A DNA stretch of 64,000 bases, taken from assembly GCF_000190315.1 (NCBI RefSeq), contig NC_015151.1, positions 496,001 to 560,000 on the forward strand, written 5' to 3'. Position 1 is the stretch's first letter, and every line of letters starts with the position of its first letter. The DNA comes from Vulcanisaeta moutnovskia 768-28 (GTDB lineage Archaea; Thermoproteota; Thermoprotei; Thermoproteales; Thermocladiaceae). Shown in pieces: positions 26,384 through 35,013 of this stretch. The notes beneath the pieces were generated by a model, which saw nothing but the letters and a program-made list of their open reading frames with translations, made no database searches and was not told where the DNA came from. The translations under genes were made by a program, and so were the position numbers.

Positions 26384-26836
26384 CTATCCTACCAAGAATA
26401 TATATATTGTTGCACTAACAGTATATGGGCTCACATTATATACAAGAACATACCAAGAACCATATCCTGGGTTAAATATGAGTAAAGCAGAACCACCACT
26501 AACGTAGCCTCCATATCCTGACCATGTATTTGCATTTATCACTCCCACAAATAAAGTCGCAGATGATGGTGACCAAGTTACATAAACCCCTAATTCTTGG
26601 CCTGAACTTAGTGTGTATGGTCCTATTAATACGCCCGTATTTGGCGGTAGTGTTGGGTCTATTCTGTGGGTTGGTGGTAATGTCTTTAGTTTTAGTGCTG
26701 TTACTTCTTTGATTATTGTTACGCCTGGTGTGTCTGGCTTTATTTTTGCTGCTTGCATTGCCATTGTTGTTCCTGCCATTAGTGCTACTACGAGTAGTAA
26801 AGCGGGTAGTACTAGTGCTAGGGCTTTCCTCGTCAT
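26384..26836 (-). CDS. secreted protein of unknown function
   Basis: About 150 residues with a Sec-type signal peptide (basic MTRK, then ALALVLPALLLVVALMAG, cut near an AMA site). The mature part ends in a beta-rich, Gly/Tyr/Ser domain (SGQELGVYVTWSPSSATLFV, SGYGGYVSGGSALLIF, YGSWYVLVYN) that looks like a small beta sandwich of the pre-peptidase C-terminal kind. The ATG at 26836 lies 26 nt below box A CTTAAAAA (minus, 26858-26866), so the ATG at 26851 is rejected. The signal-peptide part uses A/C-ending codons and the rest does not. Confidence 0.6.
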   Translation of the reverse strand: MTRKALALVLPALLLVVALMAGTTMAMQAAKIKPDTPGVTIIKEVTALKLKTLPPTHRIDPTLPPNTGVLIGPYTLSSGQELGVYVTWSPSSATLFVGVINANTWSGYGGYVSGGSALLIFNPGYGSWYVLVYNVSPYTVSATIYIFLVG

Positions 26837-27002
26837 AGGTAATATTCTCATTTAATATTTTTAAGTATTACCTCTGTAGTACTTTCGGTGTACTTTGTTC
26901 CTTATTTCTATTTTATTATTTCAATTTATAAAGAGAGTCTTTTAGAAATAGAAAATGAGAAGTAGATCGCAATTAACAGGTTGAAAGAGCTAGTCAGTAA
27001 CG

Positions 27003-27066
27003 GTTAAATCAGCACTCGGCAAATTCGTCACTTCTCTGGCAGTCGAGGTCCCTACTCATCATACTG
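27003..27066 (-). ncRNA. C/D box sRNA (2'-O-methylation guide), candidate
   Basis: On the minus strand the parts come in the canonical order: C box ATGATGA (27062-27056), 13-nt guide, D' CTGC (27042-27039), 7-nt spacer, C' GTGACGA (27031-27025), 12-nt guide, D box CTGA (27012-27009). The span of 54 nt is normal for archaea. A TATA element CTTATAAG at 27085-27092 lies 26 nt ahead of the expected 5' end. The D guide is complementary to CACUCGGCAAAU, close to the conserved ACUCGGCAAA of 23S rRNA (near E. coli 1670, from memory). L7Ae, fibrillarin and Nop5 would bind it. Confidence 0.7.
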
Positions 27067-27084
27067 CCTAAATTATTACCCTAT

Positions 27085-27092
27085 CTTATAAG
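27085..27092 (-). promoter_or_regulatory. box A of the C/D sRNA
   Basis: CTTATAAG is a near-ideal archaeal TATA box. Counting 26 nt from its centre places the start at about 27063, one base ahead of the C box at 27062. No protein gene begins there. Confidence 0.55.
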
Positions 27093-27259
27093 CCTTGAGG
27101 TTGTATGCCTATTATATGGTAAGCAGGTTATTCGGTATCTTACTTAATGTTCTAATGGTATCTAAAACACCAAGGCAATCCTGAACTCTAATCATGATAA
27201 TTACCCTTATTAAATATGCATTCAATATAGCCTGCAAAGCTTGATAGACATCTGAGGGT
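27093..27259. other. gene-poor stretch beside the sRNA
   Basis: Together with the sRNA and the upstream region of the secreted-protein gene (26837-27002), this forms a 420-bp stretch without a convincing protein gene. On the minus strand at about 27120-27259 there is an open run of 45 codons (DVYQALQAILNAYLIR at its start) with no start codon, ending in TAA; it could be a remnant of a helical protein. Confidence 0.3.
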
Positions 27260-28393
27260 TTAGAGGGTGATTTTTAGGATTCTGTAGATTAGTGATGATA
27301 GGATTATTAGAGCCCCAATCATTACCCAACCAAACATTCCAAAGTATTGTATTGCATATCCCATGACTATACCTGCTATTGATCCTATTATTGAGGATAC
27401 GGTGAGTAAGTAACTAGTGGATTGGGCAATTAGTATTGGACTTACGAGATCATTCACAACATACAATGTCAAGAGTAGGATTAGTGTAAATGTGAAACCC
27501 ACAATAACTAGGATTATTGTTTGAGCCTTGGCAATACCCATAAGCATTGTTAATGCACCGAGGGCTACCGTTAAGTACAACAATGCCTTACGTCTCTCAG
27601 TCTTTATGGAATGCCTAAACCTATAAAGCAATGGGGTTAGGGCTAGTGGCGCTGTTAATTCAGTGATCCCTAAGTAACTACCTGCATTAATAACGAGAGG
27701 GAGAAGACCTAGGTATACTCCCCAGGGTATTGAGAAGGCTATGGATAGCATGAGAATGTCTGGGTTATTCATAACGGCCATTACCGAGACACTCTTTATT
27801 ATTACGGCATCCTTCATAGTAAAGAGAATGAGGATGGCAAGTACAATAGATGCTATGCCTAGGTATAATGCCGTGTTTTGTGTTATACCCATAGTAATTA
27901 CTGATGAAAGTAGAATCAGTGTCGTTATTGATGATAAGTAAGTAACCTGAACCCACCTAGTCAACCCTCTAATGCTCCACCAACCAAGTATTAACAGGAG
28001 TGAGGGCATTAGGTATAGCCCAAGACCCATACCTGCCAGGAATCTAAGGAGAAGTGCCGTGTGATAACTACCTGTTGTTGAGAAGATGAGAGAGAGACCA
28101 TTTAGTATCAAGCCTAGGAACATGGAGACCCTATTACCAAACCTGCTAAATAGGAGTGTAGCTGGTAATTGCATTGTAGCGAAGCCCATCATCGCGGTGG
28201 CCATGGGTATTACATAATACACGGCGTTGAGTACCACCTTCTTTATAGCCATTATATTAAACATTATTGCTGACAAGCTTAACCAATTAAACATTATTAA
28301 TGATAGACCTGCTATACTAATGCCGAGCACATAATAGGCTCTCTTGATGACTAATGCATCCAATTCCTCAATAGGCTTATTATTAACCCCCAC
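27260..28393 (-). CDS. MFS transporter
   Basis: A major facilitator of 377 residues with about 11-12 hydrophobic helices. The loop 2-3 region LLFSRFGNRVSM is a weak form of the MFS motif A, and RFLAGMGLGLYLMP matches the helix 4 pattern. The substrate cannot be read. It stands alone between the sRNA region and the radical SAM gene. Confidence 0.75.
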   Translation of the reverse strand: MGVNNKPIEELDALVIKRAYYVLGISIAGLSLIMFNWLSLSAIMFNIMAIKKVVLNAVYYVIPMATAMMGFATMQLPATLLFSRFGNRVSMFLGLILNGLSLIFSTTGSYHTALLLRFLAGMGLGLYLMPSLLLILGWWSIRGLTRWVQVTYLSSITTLILLSSVITMGITQNTALYLGIASIVLAILILFTMKDAVIIKSVSVMAVMNNPDILMLSIAFSIPWGVYLGLLPLVINAGSYLGITELTAPLALTPLLYRFRHSIKTERRKALLYLTVALGALTMLMGIAKAQTIILVIVGFTFTLILLLTLYVVNDLVSPILIAQSTSYLLTVSSIIGSIAGIVMGYAIQYFGMFGWVMIGALIILSSLIYRILKITL

Positions 28394-28458
28394 ATGAAAC
28401 TAGCATTAAAGCCCCTTATCAAGGTTTCTAACTATTGGCAGTTAAGATAAAGAGAAAC

Positions 28459-30147
28459 TCATGAATTATTATCCTGCTCACCCCTATCCAGTTTTATGGA
28501 TATTACGGCCCTACTCACCTCCTCCTTAATCCTCTCCTTGAACTCTCCGTATTGCTCAATCAATGAACCAAGCTTCTCCTTATACCTCTTGAGCACCAGG
28601 TTGAAGCTACTAACGGCTATGTACCCAATAAGTCTCTTGACAATGAAATTCTCAACCTTCCTAGTTATAAGACTACTAAATGCCTTAGCCTCCTCAAAGG
28701 ACTTTATCAATGCCTTAAGTATGAACTCACGCCTCAATGGATCATCAAGCATCTTATCAAGTATTGTGAAGTCCCTCCTCCTTAATGCACCCATTGGTAT
28801 GAAGGGTAATGGGAACGTAAGAACCCTAAGCTTACTGATCCTATCAAGTAGTTCGAGACTCTTAACAACATCATCGTCAGTCTCACCAGGTAGATTAAGT
28901 ATCATTGTACCAACAACAACCCAATAATTATCATTGAGTATTCCAATTGCCTCCTCAACAACGTCTGGGTACTGCTCAGGCTTATACGGAAGCGCCTTAC
29001 CAGCCATTAACATCCTTAGTAACCTAGGTGAACCTGTTTCAATGCCCATCTCGATAAAGTGCCATGTTCCTCCTTCATTCATATACTCCGAAACTTCCTT
29101 AATAAGCTTCGGTGCATACTTCACGACAGCGGCTGTGGTGAAGTCCGTGGTTAATTCATGGTCGTCACCATAGGACTTAACGAGCTTATAGGCCTTCACT
29201 GTCAAATCAAGTACCTTATCTGGGTTTGGCTCAATACCCTTTGCACCATACCTGAAGAATTCCTCACTATGAAGCGTTATCTCACTAAAGCCTCCAACCT
29301 CAATGTTGAGCTTAATCTCCCTATCGATATGACCCTCAAATGGAAATGACCTAATCATACCACTCAATGTTGGTGTACAGAACTGACAACCCCTACCACA
29401 ACCCCTCGTAACCTCAACCATACCACCAATTGATGGTGTTACTATCGTTGGTACCATATCAATAGGCACAGGTCTATGGGCAACAACCCTCTCGGGAATG
29501 GGCTCGCCCTTCATTATTTTATCAAATAATTGTGGCCCATCCTCCTCAAACTCACCCTCATAAACGACATCAATCCCTAATTCCCTTTGCCTACCAGTAT
29601 CAATGATTTGCCAACCAGCTGGTCCACCAACGACAATCTTTAAATGGTCTTTATGTCTCTTAATTGCTGGATGATTAATGACTTGAAAGAATGACTTGGC
29701 AATATATGGTAAGCCTCTGTATGGTAGGTCCGCCAATTTCAATATCCAGTAAACTATGCCGGAACCATAACTCAAACCTAGTGGATCCATTACGTAAATA
29801 CCAATGACACGTGTATTAGGGCCAATGACCTTATCGAGCTTATATGGATCAGCTATAATGACATCATTCCTCGTATAGCCATGAGCAAGTAGTGCAGCTT
29901 CCACCTTGGCTAAGCCGTATGGAGCCCTCAAAACCCTACCATATTTATCACTTTTAACCCTGAAAAACCTACGGGCAGCCCAATCCCTGAAGTAATTCTC
30001 CGGTATTGCACTTGCGAATCCAACCACAGATGAACCGTGCGTGTCACTCATTGTTGCAATCTCGCCCGTTAAAACGATTGGATATCCATCAAATGACACA
30101 GTTTGGCTATATACCTGGAGTAAATAAAAACCCTTCCTCATTAACAT
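28459..30147 (-). CDS. radical SAM protein with B12-binding-like N domain
   Basis: A 562-residue COG1032-type protein. The N-terminal 200 residues resemble a cobalamin-binding Rossmann domain, and the radical SAM cluster motif is CGRGCQFC (Cys250, Cys254, Cys257). IEMGIETGSPRLL is the beta-strand motif that follows in B12-radical SAM enzymes. Such enzymes methylate or rearrange unactivated carbons or modify RNA or lipids; the substrate is unknown. A corrinoid adenosyltransferase gene lies at 38410. Starts at 30147 or the next in-frame ATG (30141) are both possible. Confidence 0.8.
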   Translation of the reverse strand: MLMRKGFYLLQVYSQTVSFDGYPIVLTGEIATMSDTHGSSVVGFASAIPENYFRDWAARRFFRVKSDKYGRVLRAPYGLAKVEAALLAHGYTRNDVIIADPYKLDKVIGPNTRVIGIYVMDPLGLSYGSGIVYWILKLADLPYRGLPYIAKSFFQVINHPAIKRHKDHLKIVVGGPAGWQIIDTGRQRELGIDVVYEGEFEEDGPQLFDKIMKGEPIPERVVAHRPVPIDMVPTIVTPSIGGMVEVTRGCGRGCQFCTPTLSGMIRSFPFEGHIDREIKLNIEVGGFSEITLHSEEFFRYGAKGIEPNPDKVLDLTVKAYKLVKSYGDDHELTTDFTTAAVVKYAPKLIKEVSEYMNEGGTWHFIEMGIETGSPRLLRMLMAGKALPYKPEQYPDVVEEAIGILNDNYWVVVGTMILNLPGETDDDVVKSLELLDRISKLRVLTFPLPFIPMGALRRRDFTILDKMLDDPLRREFILKALIKSFEEAKAFSSLITRKVENFIVKRLIGYIAVSSFNLVLKRYKEKLGSLIEQYGEFKERIKEEVSRAVISIKLDRGEQDNNS

Positions 30148-30187
30148 AAACTATTGACTAAATGTACTTTAACCTAGAAATTGAAAA

Positions 30188-30613
30188 TTAACTAATACTC
30201 TTCCTGGGAGTCCTCGCTCCGCAAGCAGTGCACACGAGTACGTATATCCTACCCTCCCTCTCCAGGTAAGTATCTATTGAGTGGCACACTGGGCACTCAA
30301 CATAGAATTTAATGTACCTCTCATAAACAGCCTCGAGAGTCCTTGGACTCCTCTCTGCATACAGAACAAGGGCATTACCCTCAATATTACCTGGAAGAGC
30401 CAGTTCCTTAAGGAAGAACCTGGCTATGTGCGTTGGGTCCCTATTAAGTCTCTGTGCAACATCCCTAAAGTTCTGAATAATAGTCTTCTTAGGCTGGACT
30501 TGAATGCTTAACCTGGGTATTTCCTGCCTTCTCTGGATCCTTGGCGTTATCAATGTGTAGGCCTTATCTAATAACTTCATGTATAGCTCATCGTAATTAC
30601 CCTCATTTGGCAT
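30188..30613 (-). CDS. eif2b: translation initiation factor aIF2 subunit beta
   Basis: A 141-residue subunit of the heterotrimer that brings Met-tRNAi to the small ribosomal subunit. The central domain (PTHIARFFLKELALPGN) and the C-terminal zinc ribbon CPVC-x(17)-CTAC match aIF2-beta. Length is usual. Box-A-like CTTATTAAG on the minus strand near 30640 gives a leaderless ATG. It lies 40 bp ahead of the radical SAM gene on the same strand. Confidence 0.93.
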   Translation of the reverse strand: MPNEGNYDELYMKLLDKAYTLITPRIQRRQEIPRLSIQVQPKKTIIQNFRDVAQRLNRDPTHIARFFLKELALPGNIEGNALVLYAERSPRTLEAVYERYIKFYVECPVCHSIDTYLEREGRIYVLVCTACGARTPRKSIS

Positions 30614-30749
30614 ACCAGTCTCAGGAGACTTAACACTTTGCTTAATAAGTTCTTGCCTTCATAGCACTGCATCATCAATTTCCTAGGATTTTACCTCTCG
30701 AATCTACGGCCAGTCTGGTTTAAAGTCTCTGCGCTTTATTAAATCATTA

Positions 30750-31412
30750 ATGACCTTACTCGTAATTAAGACTGCCAATAGGCGTGGAATGCTTCATGAG
30801 ATATCTGGTATAATTAAGGACTATACGAGCATTGAGTGGGTCTTCGTATCAATACCATCAGAGACAGAGAGAGTTATTGCAATGAGACTTAGCGATTCCC
30901 TACCAATAAGTGCCCTTGATAAACTAAGGAGTATTAATGGTGTTCATGATGTTTGGGCAAGCCATGAGGCGCCAATGGAGCTTGTGGGCTTTGATAAGGA
31001 GATTCTCAGGAGTATATTAATGCGTATGGTGCAAAGTGGTGGCGAGGTTCATGCATTCTTAACAAAGCTTGGTTATGAAATGGGTCTATCAATGGCAAGT
31101 ACAATGCTTAGGACTAAGTATGAAATACCGGCAAATGCAGCTATGAATAAGGTCCTTGAAACAGCCATAAACATGCTAGTTGTTATGAACCTTGCAAGGA
31201 GTATTGAGAATATAAACCTTAATCTAGAGAGGGACGGTAATGTGGCCAGTATATCGTTAATAGAACCCTTTGACTTAGACGCCGGCCTACCATTCACTAG
31301 GGGCTATATACTCGGTTTAATGAAAATACTTCTTAAGTGTGATTGTAATCTTGACGCCATAATAAACAAATCCAAGGTTAACTTCTACATCAAGAGTAAT
31401 AAGTCTGCGTAA
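30750..31412 (+). CDS. ACT domain protein with V4R-like C-terminal domain
   Basis: Residues 1-70 form an ACT domain (LLVIKTANRRGMLHEISGII, then a second strand pair), which usually binds amino acids. The rest (KLGYEMGLSMA, then FTRGYILGLMKILL and a final strand) is like the V4R/hydrocarbon-binding fold that binds small hydrophobic ligands. A ligand-sensing role is inferred, but no DNA-binding part is seen. Box A GGTTTAAAGTC centred near 30722 is 28 nt from the ATG. The V4R assignment is tentative. Confidence 0.5.
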   Translation: MTLLVIKTANRRGMLHEISGIIKDYTSIEWVFVSIPSETERVIAMRLSDSLPISALDKLRSINGVHDVWASHEAPMELVGFDKEILRSILMRMVQSGGEVHAFLTKLGYEMGLSMASTMLRTKYEIPANAAMNKVLETAINMLVVMNLARSIENINLNLERDGNVASISLIEPFDLDAGLPFTRGYILGLMKILLKCDCNLDAIINKSKVNFYIKSNKSA

Positions 31413-31485
31413 GTATTAATTTATTTTTATAAATAATAAATAATACTTAAATACTGGGTGACTTAGGGATCCTTGGTGAATCTTC

Positions 31486-32418
31486 TTGGAGAGTTGGGCT
31501 AAATCATTAATCGATATAATGAAGAGAAGCCTTAATTCTAATGGCCTGCCAATACCGATGGATAAATCCTACTGCACAGAATGGGCAAGTGGGTTGGGTA
31601 TACCTAGGGGTGGTGATACGGTTATCTACACGTCATGCCTTTATCAAATGGCTCCGATGATTAATCAATTAGTGCCGTGGATAGAGAAGATTAGAGGAAC
31701 ACCATTGAGTGGATTAGCCAGCGTCCTATCTAGGTTTGCCGGTTTTGTGGTGAAACCTAATAGGGCTGATATTGATAGGGCCAATGGTATTCTTAGGAAT
31801 ATAGCAAGGGCATTACAGAGGGCTGGAATTAACTTTGGCTTTCTTTATGAGGATGAACCATACAGTGGTGCGTTACTATATGAAGTTGGTGCCGAGGATA
31901 TTTTCAGGGAGTACTTTGAGAATACCGTACTTAAGACGTTTAGGAAGTATGGAGTTAAGAGGGTAATAACGATAGATCCACATACCCATAATGTACTGGT
32001 GAATGCGGCGCCCAATTACTTTAAGCTTGATTTTGAGGTCGTTAATTACCTAGACCTACTGAGAGGCATTAAAGTTAAGTCCAGGGTGAGGAGTGATGTG
32101 GTAATACATGACTCATGCCTATACGCAAGGTATCTGGGTAAGTACGATGTTTATAGATCAATACTTGACAATACAGGTATTAAGCATATTGAGGACCCAG
32201 TAATAACTGGTAAGGAAACATCAACATGCTGTGGAGGACCACTTGAGTCACTTAGCCCTGAACTCTCGAGGAAGATTGCTAAGATTAGGATTGAGAATTT
32301 GGCTAAATTGTCGAAGACCGTGGTGACCGTATGCCCAATATGCCTGGCAAACCTTAGTAGAAATGCTGAGGGTGCTGTAGAGGTACTGGATATAAATGAG
32401 GTTATTGGGACCGAGTAG
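31486..32418 (+). CDS. CCG-domain iron-sulfur protein, orphan paralogue
   Basis: A 310-residue protein strongly similar along its whole length to the gene at 21715-22671, sharing YTSCLYQ-AP, DEPYSGALLYE, HDSCLYARYL-KY, CCGGP-ES and CPIC. No ferredoxin or GlcD partner is adjacent. It may be an alternative subunit for the same dehydrogenase or for a second one elsewhere. The start is TTG at 31486, with an ATG 33 nt inside. It is followed by a candidate C/D sRNA. Confidence 0.82.
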   Translation: MESWAKSLIDIMKRSLNSNGLPIPMDKSYCTEWASGLGIPRGGDTVIYTSCLYQMAPMINQLVPWIEKIRGTPLSGLASVLSRFAGFVVKPNRADIDRANGILRNIARALQRAGINFGFLYEDEPYSGALLYEVGAEDIFREYFENTVLKTFRKYGVKRVITIDPHTHNVLVNAAPNYFKLDFEVVNYLDLLRGIKVKSRVRSDVVIHDSCLYARYLGKYDVYRSILDNTGIKHIEDPVITGKETSTCCGGPLESLSPELSRKIAKIRIENLAKLSKTVVTVCPICLANLSRNAEGAVEVLDINEVIGTE

Positions 32419-32449
32419 GTTTTAAATACCGACTTTTTAATCTAGTAAT

Positions 32450-32510
32450 CATCAATGATGATGCGATGGCTGTTCAGACAATAATGACGAGTAAGGTGTT
32501 AGCTGAGACC
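32450..32510 (+). ncRNA. C/D box sRNA, second candidate
   Basis: C box ATGATGA (32455-32461), 13-nt guide, D'-like CAGA (32475-32478), short spacer, C'-like ATAATGA (32481-32487), 15-nt guide, D box CTGA (32503-32506). The total of 52 nt is typical. Box A GGTTTTAAATACC at 32418-32430 is 26 nt above the expected 5' end at about 32450. D' and C' are imperfect. The guides are complementary to AACAGCCAUCGCA and CUAACACCUUACUCG; I do not recognise the targets. Confidence 0.5.
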
Positions 32511-32558
32511 CACCATTAAGGAAAGTGTTTTTATTCTGGTCTAAACTACGAGATCTTG

Positions 32559-33005
32559 ATGAGCTTCACACCCGTGTATGAAAGGGATTTGGAGGTGCCA
32601 ATAAAAATAAGTAAATCGGCCAACGATGATGCAAAGAGAAAGAGACTTGAGAGGTGGCCTAGGGAAGCTGGCTTATCGGTGCCTCTTGATGATTCTGGCA
32701 CTAGTTTCATGCAGCTTGTTAAGTCGTTCTCCACGGACTATGGATTAACACCTGGTGAGAGAACATGGGATATTAAGGATGTAGGCGGTAAGTACAATAT
32801 TAACATGGTTTGGAAGTTGATGAGGAGTAATGAGGAGAAGGGTTATGCCAGGGTTACTGGTGAAATACCGCTAACACCAACTGGCGAGGAGGGTAACAAT
32901 GTTGTTTATACTGCGAGACTTAAGTACGTGATTGAGATAAGCAATGACGTGCTTAGTGAGAAGGCCACTGCAGAGAATGTTCCTGAGGTTAATTTATTCG
33001 GTTAG
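32559..33005 (+). CDS. hypothetical protein, 148 aa
   Basis: A soluble charged protein with no recognised family. The ATG at 32559 is about 28 nt below box-A-like GTTTTTATT (32527-32535); a TTG three bases before it is less likely. The N-terminal half is Lys/Arg-rich, and the C-terminal half alternates beta strands (ARLKYVIEI). No cysteine, signal peptide or membrane helix. Confidence 0.45.
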   Translation: MSFTPVYERDLEVPIKISKSANDDAKRKRLERWPREAGLSVPLDDSGTSFMQLVKSFSTDYGLTPGERTWDIKDVGGKYNINMVWKLMRSNEEKGYARVTGEIPLTPTGEEGNNVVYTARLKYVIEISNDVLSEKATAENVPEVNLFG

Positions 33006-33048
33006 AAGTGGATAATTCATTAAAATGATTTTAAAGTAATAATGAACG

Positions 33049-34242
33049 ATGTACACAGTACCGACTAGGGAATTTGAGAGAAGACTAAACCTGCTTTATA
33101 GGGTAATGGATGAGAAGAAGCTGGATGCTGCCTACATAGTTAATCCAATAAACATTACGTACTTCATAGGGTTTTACTACCTACAAACAGAGAGACCGGC
33201 GGCCATAATTGTGCGTAGGAATGGCGATATTTACTTCTTTGGACCACTCCTTGAAAGCGACCATGTACTAAACCAGACAAAGTTCGTGAGTAGGGTGTAT
33301 ACATATAGGGATTACCCAGGTGAGGTACATCCAATGCGATTATTTGCTGATTGGCTTAAGGAACTTCGGTTGGATAGCTCCGCCATTGGTTATGATACAT
33401 CGCCAGGCTATGTAGGTTATTGGGGATACAAAGGGCCAAGCCTAGCTGAACTTCTTCCTGGTGTTAAGTTCGTGAGCATATCAGTCGATATTTACTCCAT
33501 GAGGTTAATAAAGAGTGACGTGGAGATCGAATTACTTAGGGAAAGTGCTAAATGGTCAAATCTTGCTCATTCACTCCTTCAAGACTATACGGCACCTGGT
33601 ATATATGACTACGAGGTATCACTGAGGGCTTCACTTGACGCTTCTATAATGATGAAGAAGGCCTTAGGGTCTGGGTATAAACCGGTGAGGTCTGAGTATC
33701 CTGCTTACGCGGGTTTTAGGGGCCAGGTTGGTGAGCATGGCGCCTATCCTCACTCAATAAGTGTTGAGAGACCGATTAAGGTTGGTGATGTGTTGGTGAC
33801 AGGAGCCTCGGCAGATGTTGGTGGCTACATGGCGGAACTAGAAAGAAATCTCTTTGTTGGTAAGCCGAGTAATGATGTTATTAAGTACCATGAATTAATG
33901 CTTAAGCTTCAGGATGCTGCATTAAGTATTTTAAAGCCTGGGGTTAAGGCTTCGGATGTTGATAAGGCCGTTATAAGGACTGCAGAGGAACTCGGCGTGA
34001 CTGAATATTTGCTGCATCATAGTGGTCATGGGATTGGGTTAGAGGGTCATGAAGCGCCATTTTTGGATGCCGGTGATGATACTGTGCTTAGGCCTGGCAT
34101 GGTTGTTACTGTTGAACCGGGTATATACATAAGGGGTCTTGGTGGTTTTAGGCATTCGGATACTGTCGTTATTCATGAGGATCATGTTGAGGTAATAACT
34201 TACTATCCAAGAGATACTGAATCACTTATGGTTGAGATTTAA
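33049..34242 (+). CDS. M24 (pita-bread) family protein with altered metal site
   Basis: A 397-residue protein with a creatinase-type N domain (residues 1-150) and a pita-bread C domain, as in Xaa-Pro dipeptidases. Of the five metal ligands, His327 (GHGIG) and Glu356 (VEPGIY) are kept, but the first Asp is Thr251, the second is Glu263 and the last Glu is Ser370 (RHSDT in place of RIEDT). It may be a non-metal creatinase-like hydrolase or lyase rather than a peptidase. Start ATG at 33049. Confidence 0.7.
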   Translation: MYTVPTREFERRLNLLYRVMDEKKLDAAYIVNPINITYFIGFYYLQTERPAAIIVRRNGDIYFFGPLLESDHVLNQTKFVSRVYTYRDYPGEVHPMRLFADWLKELRLDSSAIGYDTSPGYVGYWGYKGPSLAELLPGVKFVSISVDIYSMRLIKSDVEIELLRESAKWSNLAHSLLQDYTAPGIYDYEVSLRASLDASIMMKKALGSGYKPVRSEYPAYAGFRGQVGEHGAYPHSISVERPIKVGDVLVTGASADVGGYMAELERNLFVGKPSNDVIKYHELMLKLQDAALSILKPGVKASDVDKAVIRTAEELGVTEYLLHHSGHGIGLEGHEAPFLDAGDDTVLRPGMVVTVEPGIYIRGLGGFRHSDTVVIHEDHVEVITYYPRDTESLMVEI

Positions 34243-34282
34243 TTTTGGGTGAAGTATAAAAAGATAGTTTCATCTTTATCAT

Positions 34283-34849
34283 GTGGGTGCTAAGCAATTT
34301 CTAGCGTATACAGGTATGGTGGCTGCAGTACTTGCTTGGTTATTCATAGCCATTAGTATAATTGTTAATCCATGGTTCGTTTTCACGAAAAACGCATTCA
34401 GTGATTTAGGAGGACCGCATGCTACTGATCCCTGGATTTACAATTATGGATTAATAATAACGTCAATATTTATTGTTCTATACTCAATAAACCTATTACT
34501 AATATCAAGAAACAAGGTTGAGAATTTCGCCTCAGCCTTCGTATTTGTGGCGGGTATATTCCTGGCACTAATAGGTATTTACCATGCTGGGACCCGACCG
34601 CATGTCTTTGTCTCAACCTGGTTCTTTGCCCAGATGGATATGGCATTAATTACGTGGGGAATTGGCTCATTAATGGCTAAAGATAGGGTGTTGGGCTCAT
34701 TCTCATTAATTCTCGGTATCATAGCGCCAATAATAGCATTGATTGTTCCATGGCCATCTGCCGCTACGGAAGAAGCCTATGGAATAGCAGTAATAGATTC
34801 CTGGGTAGCAGTAATGACCTATCTCGAGATTAGACACGTGATTAAATGA
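34283..34849 (+). CDS. DUF998-like membrane protein
   Basis: A 188-residue protein with six hydrophobic helices. The first loop holds NAFSDLGG, the signature of DUF998-type membrane proteins, whose function is unknown. The start is GTG at 34283, 24 nt from box A GTATAAAAAG. It stands alone. Confidence 0.65.
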   Translation: MGAKQFLAYTGMVAAVLAWLFIAISIIVNPWFVFTKNAFSDLGGPHATDPWIYNYGLIITSIFIVLYSINLLLISRNKVENFASAFVFVAGIFLALIGIYHAGTRPHVFVSTWFFAQMDMALITWGIGSLMAKDRVLGSFSLILGIIAPIIALIVPWPSAATEEAYGIAVIDSWVAVMTYLEIRHVIK

Positions 34850-35013
34850 CCCATGGTATCACGTTAAAACATGTATCAGGAAAATCAAGATTATTCTTCT
34901 TCGCTTCATCTTATAACACTCAAGGCAATGAATCCTCAAATAAAATGAACACGAACACTAAATACCGCACTTAGCATTTAATCTTTTTAAGCTAATCATT
35001 ATTAACTGCCTTA

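Noticed and set aside
30620-30690. TGATGATG and CTGA on the minus strand upstream of aIF2-beta
   Set aside because: C box lacks the purine, no internal boxes are seen, and the segment contains the aIF2-beta promoter.
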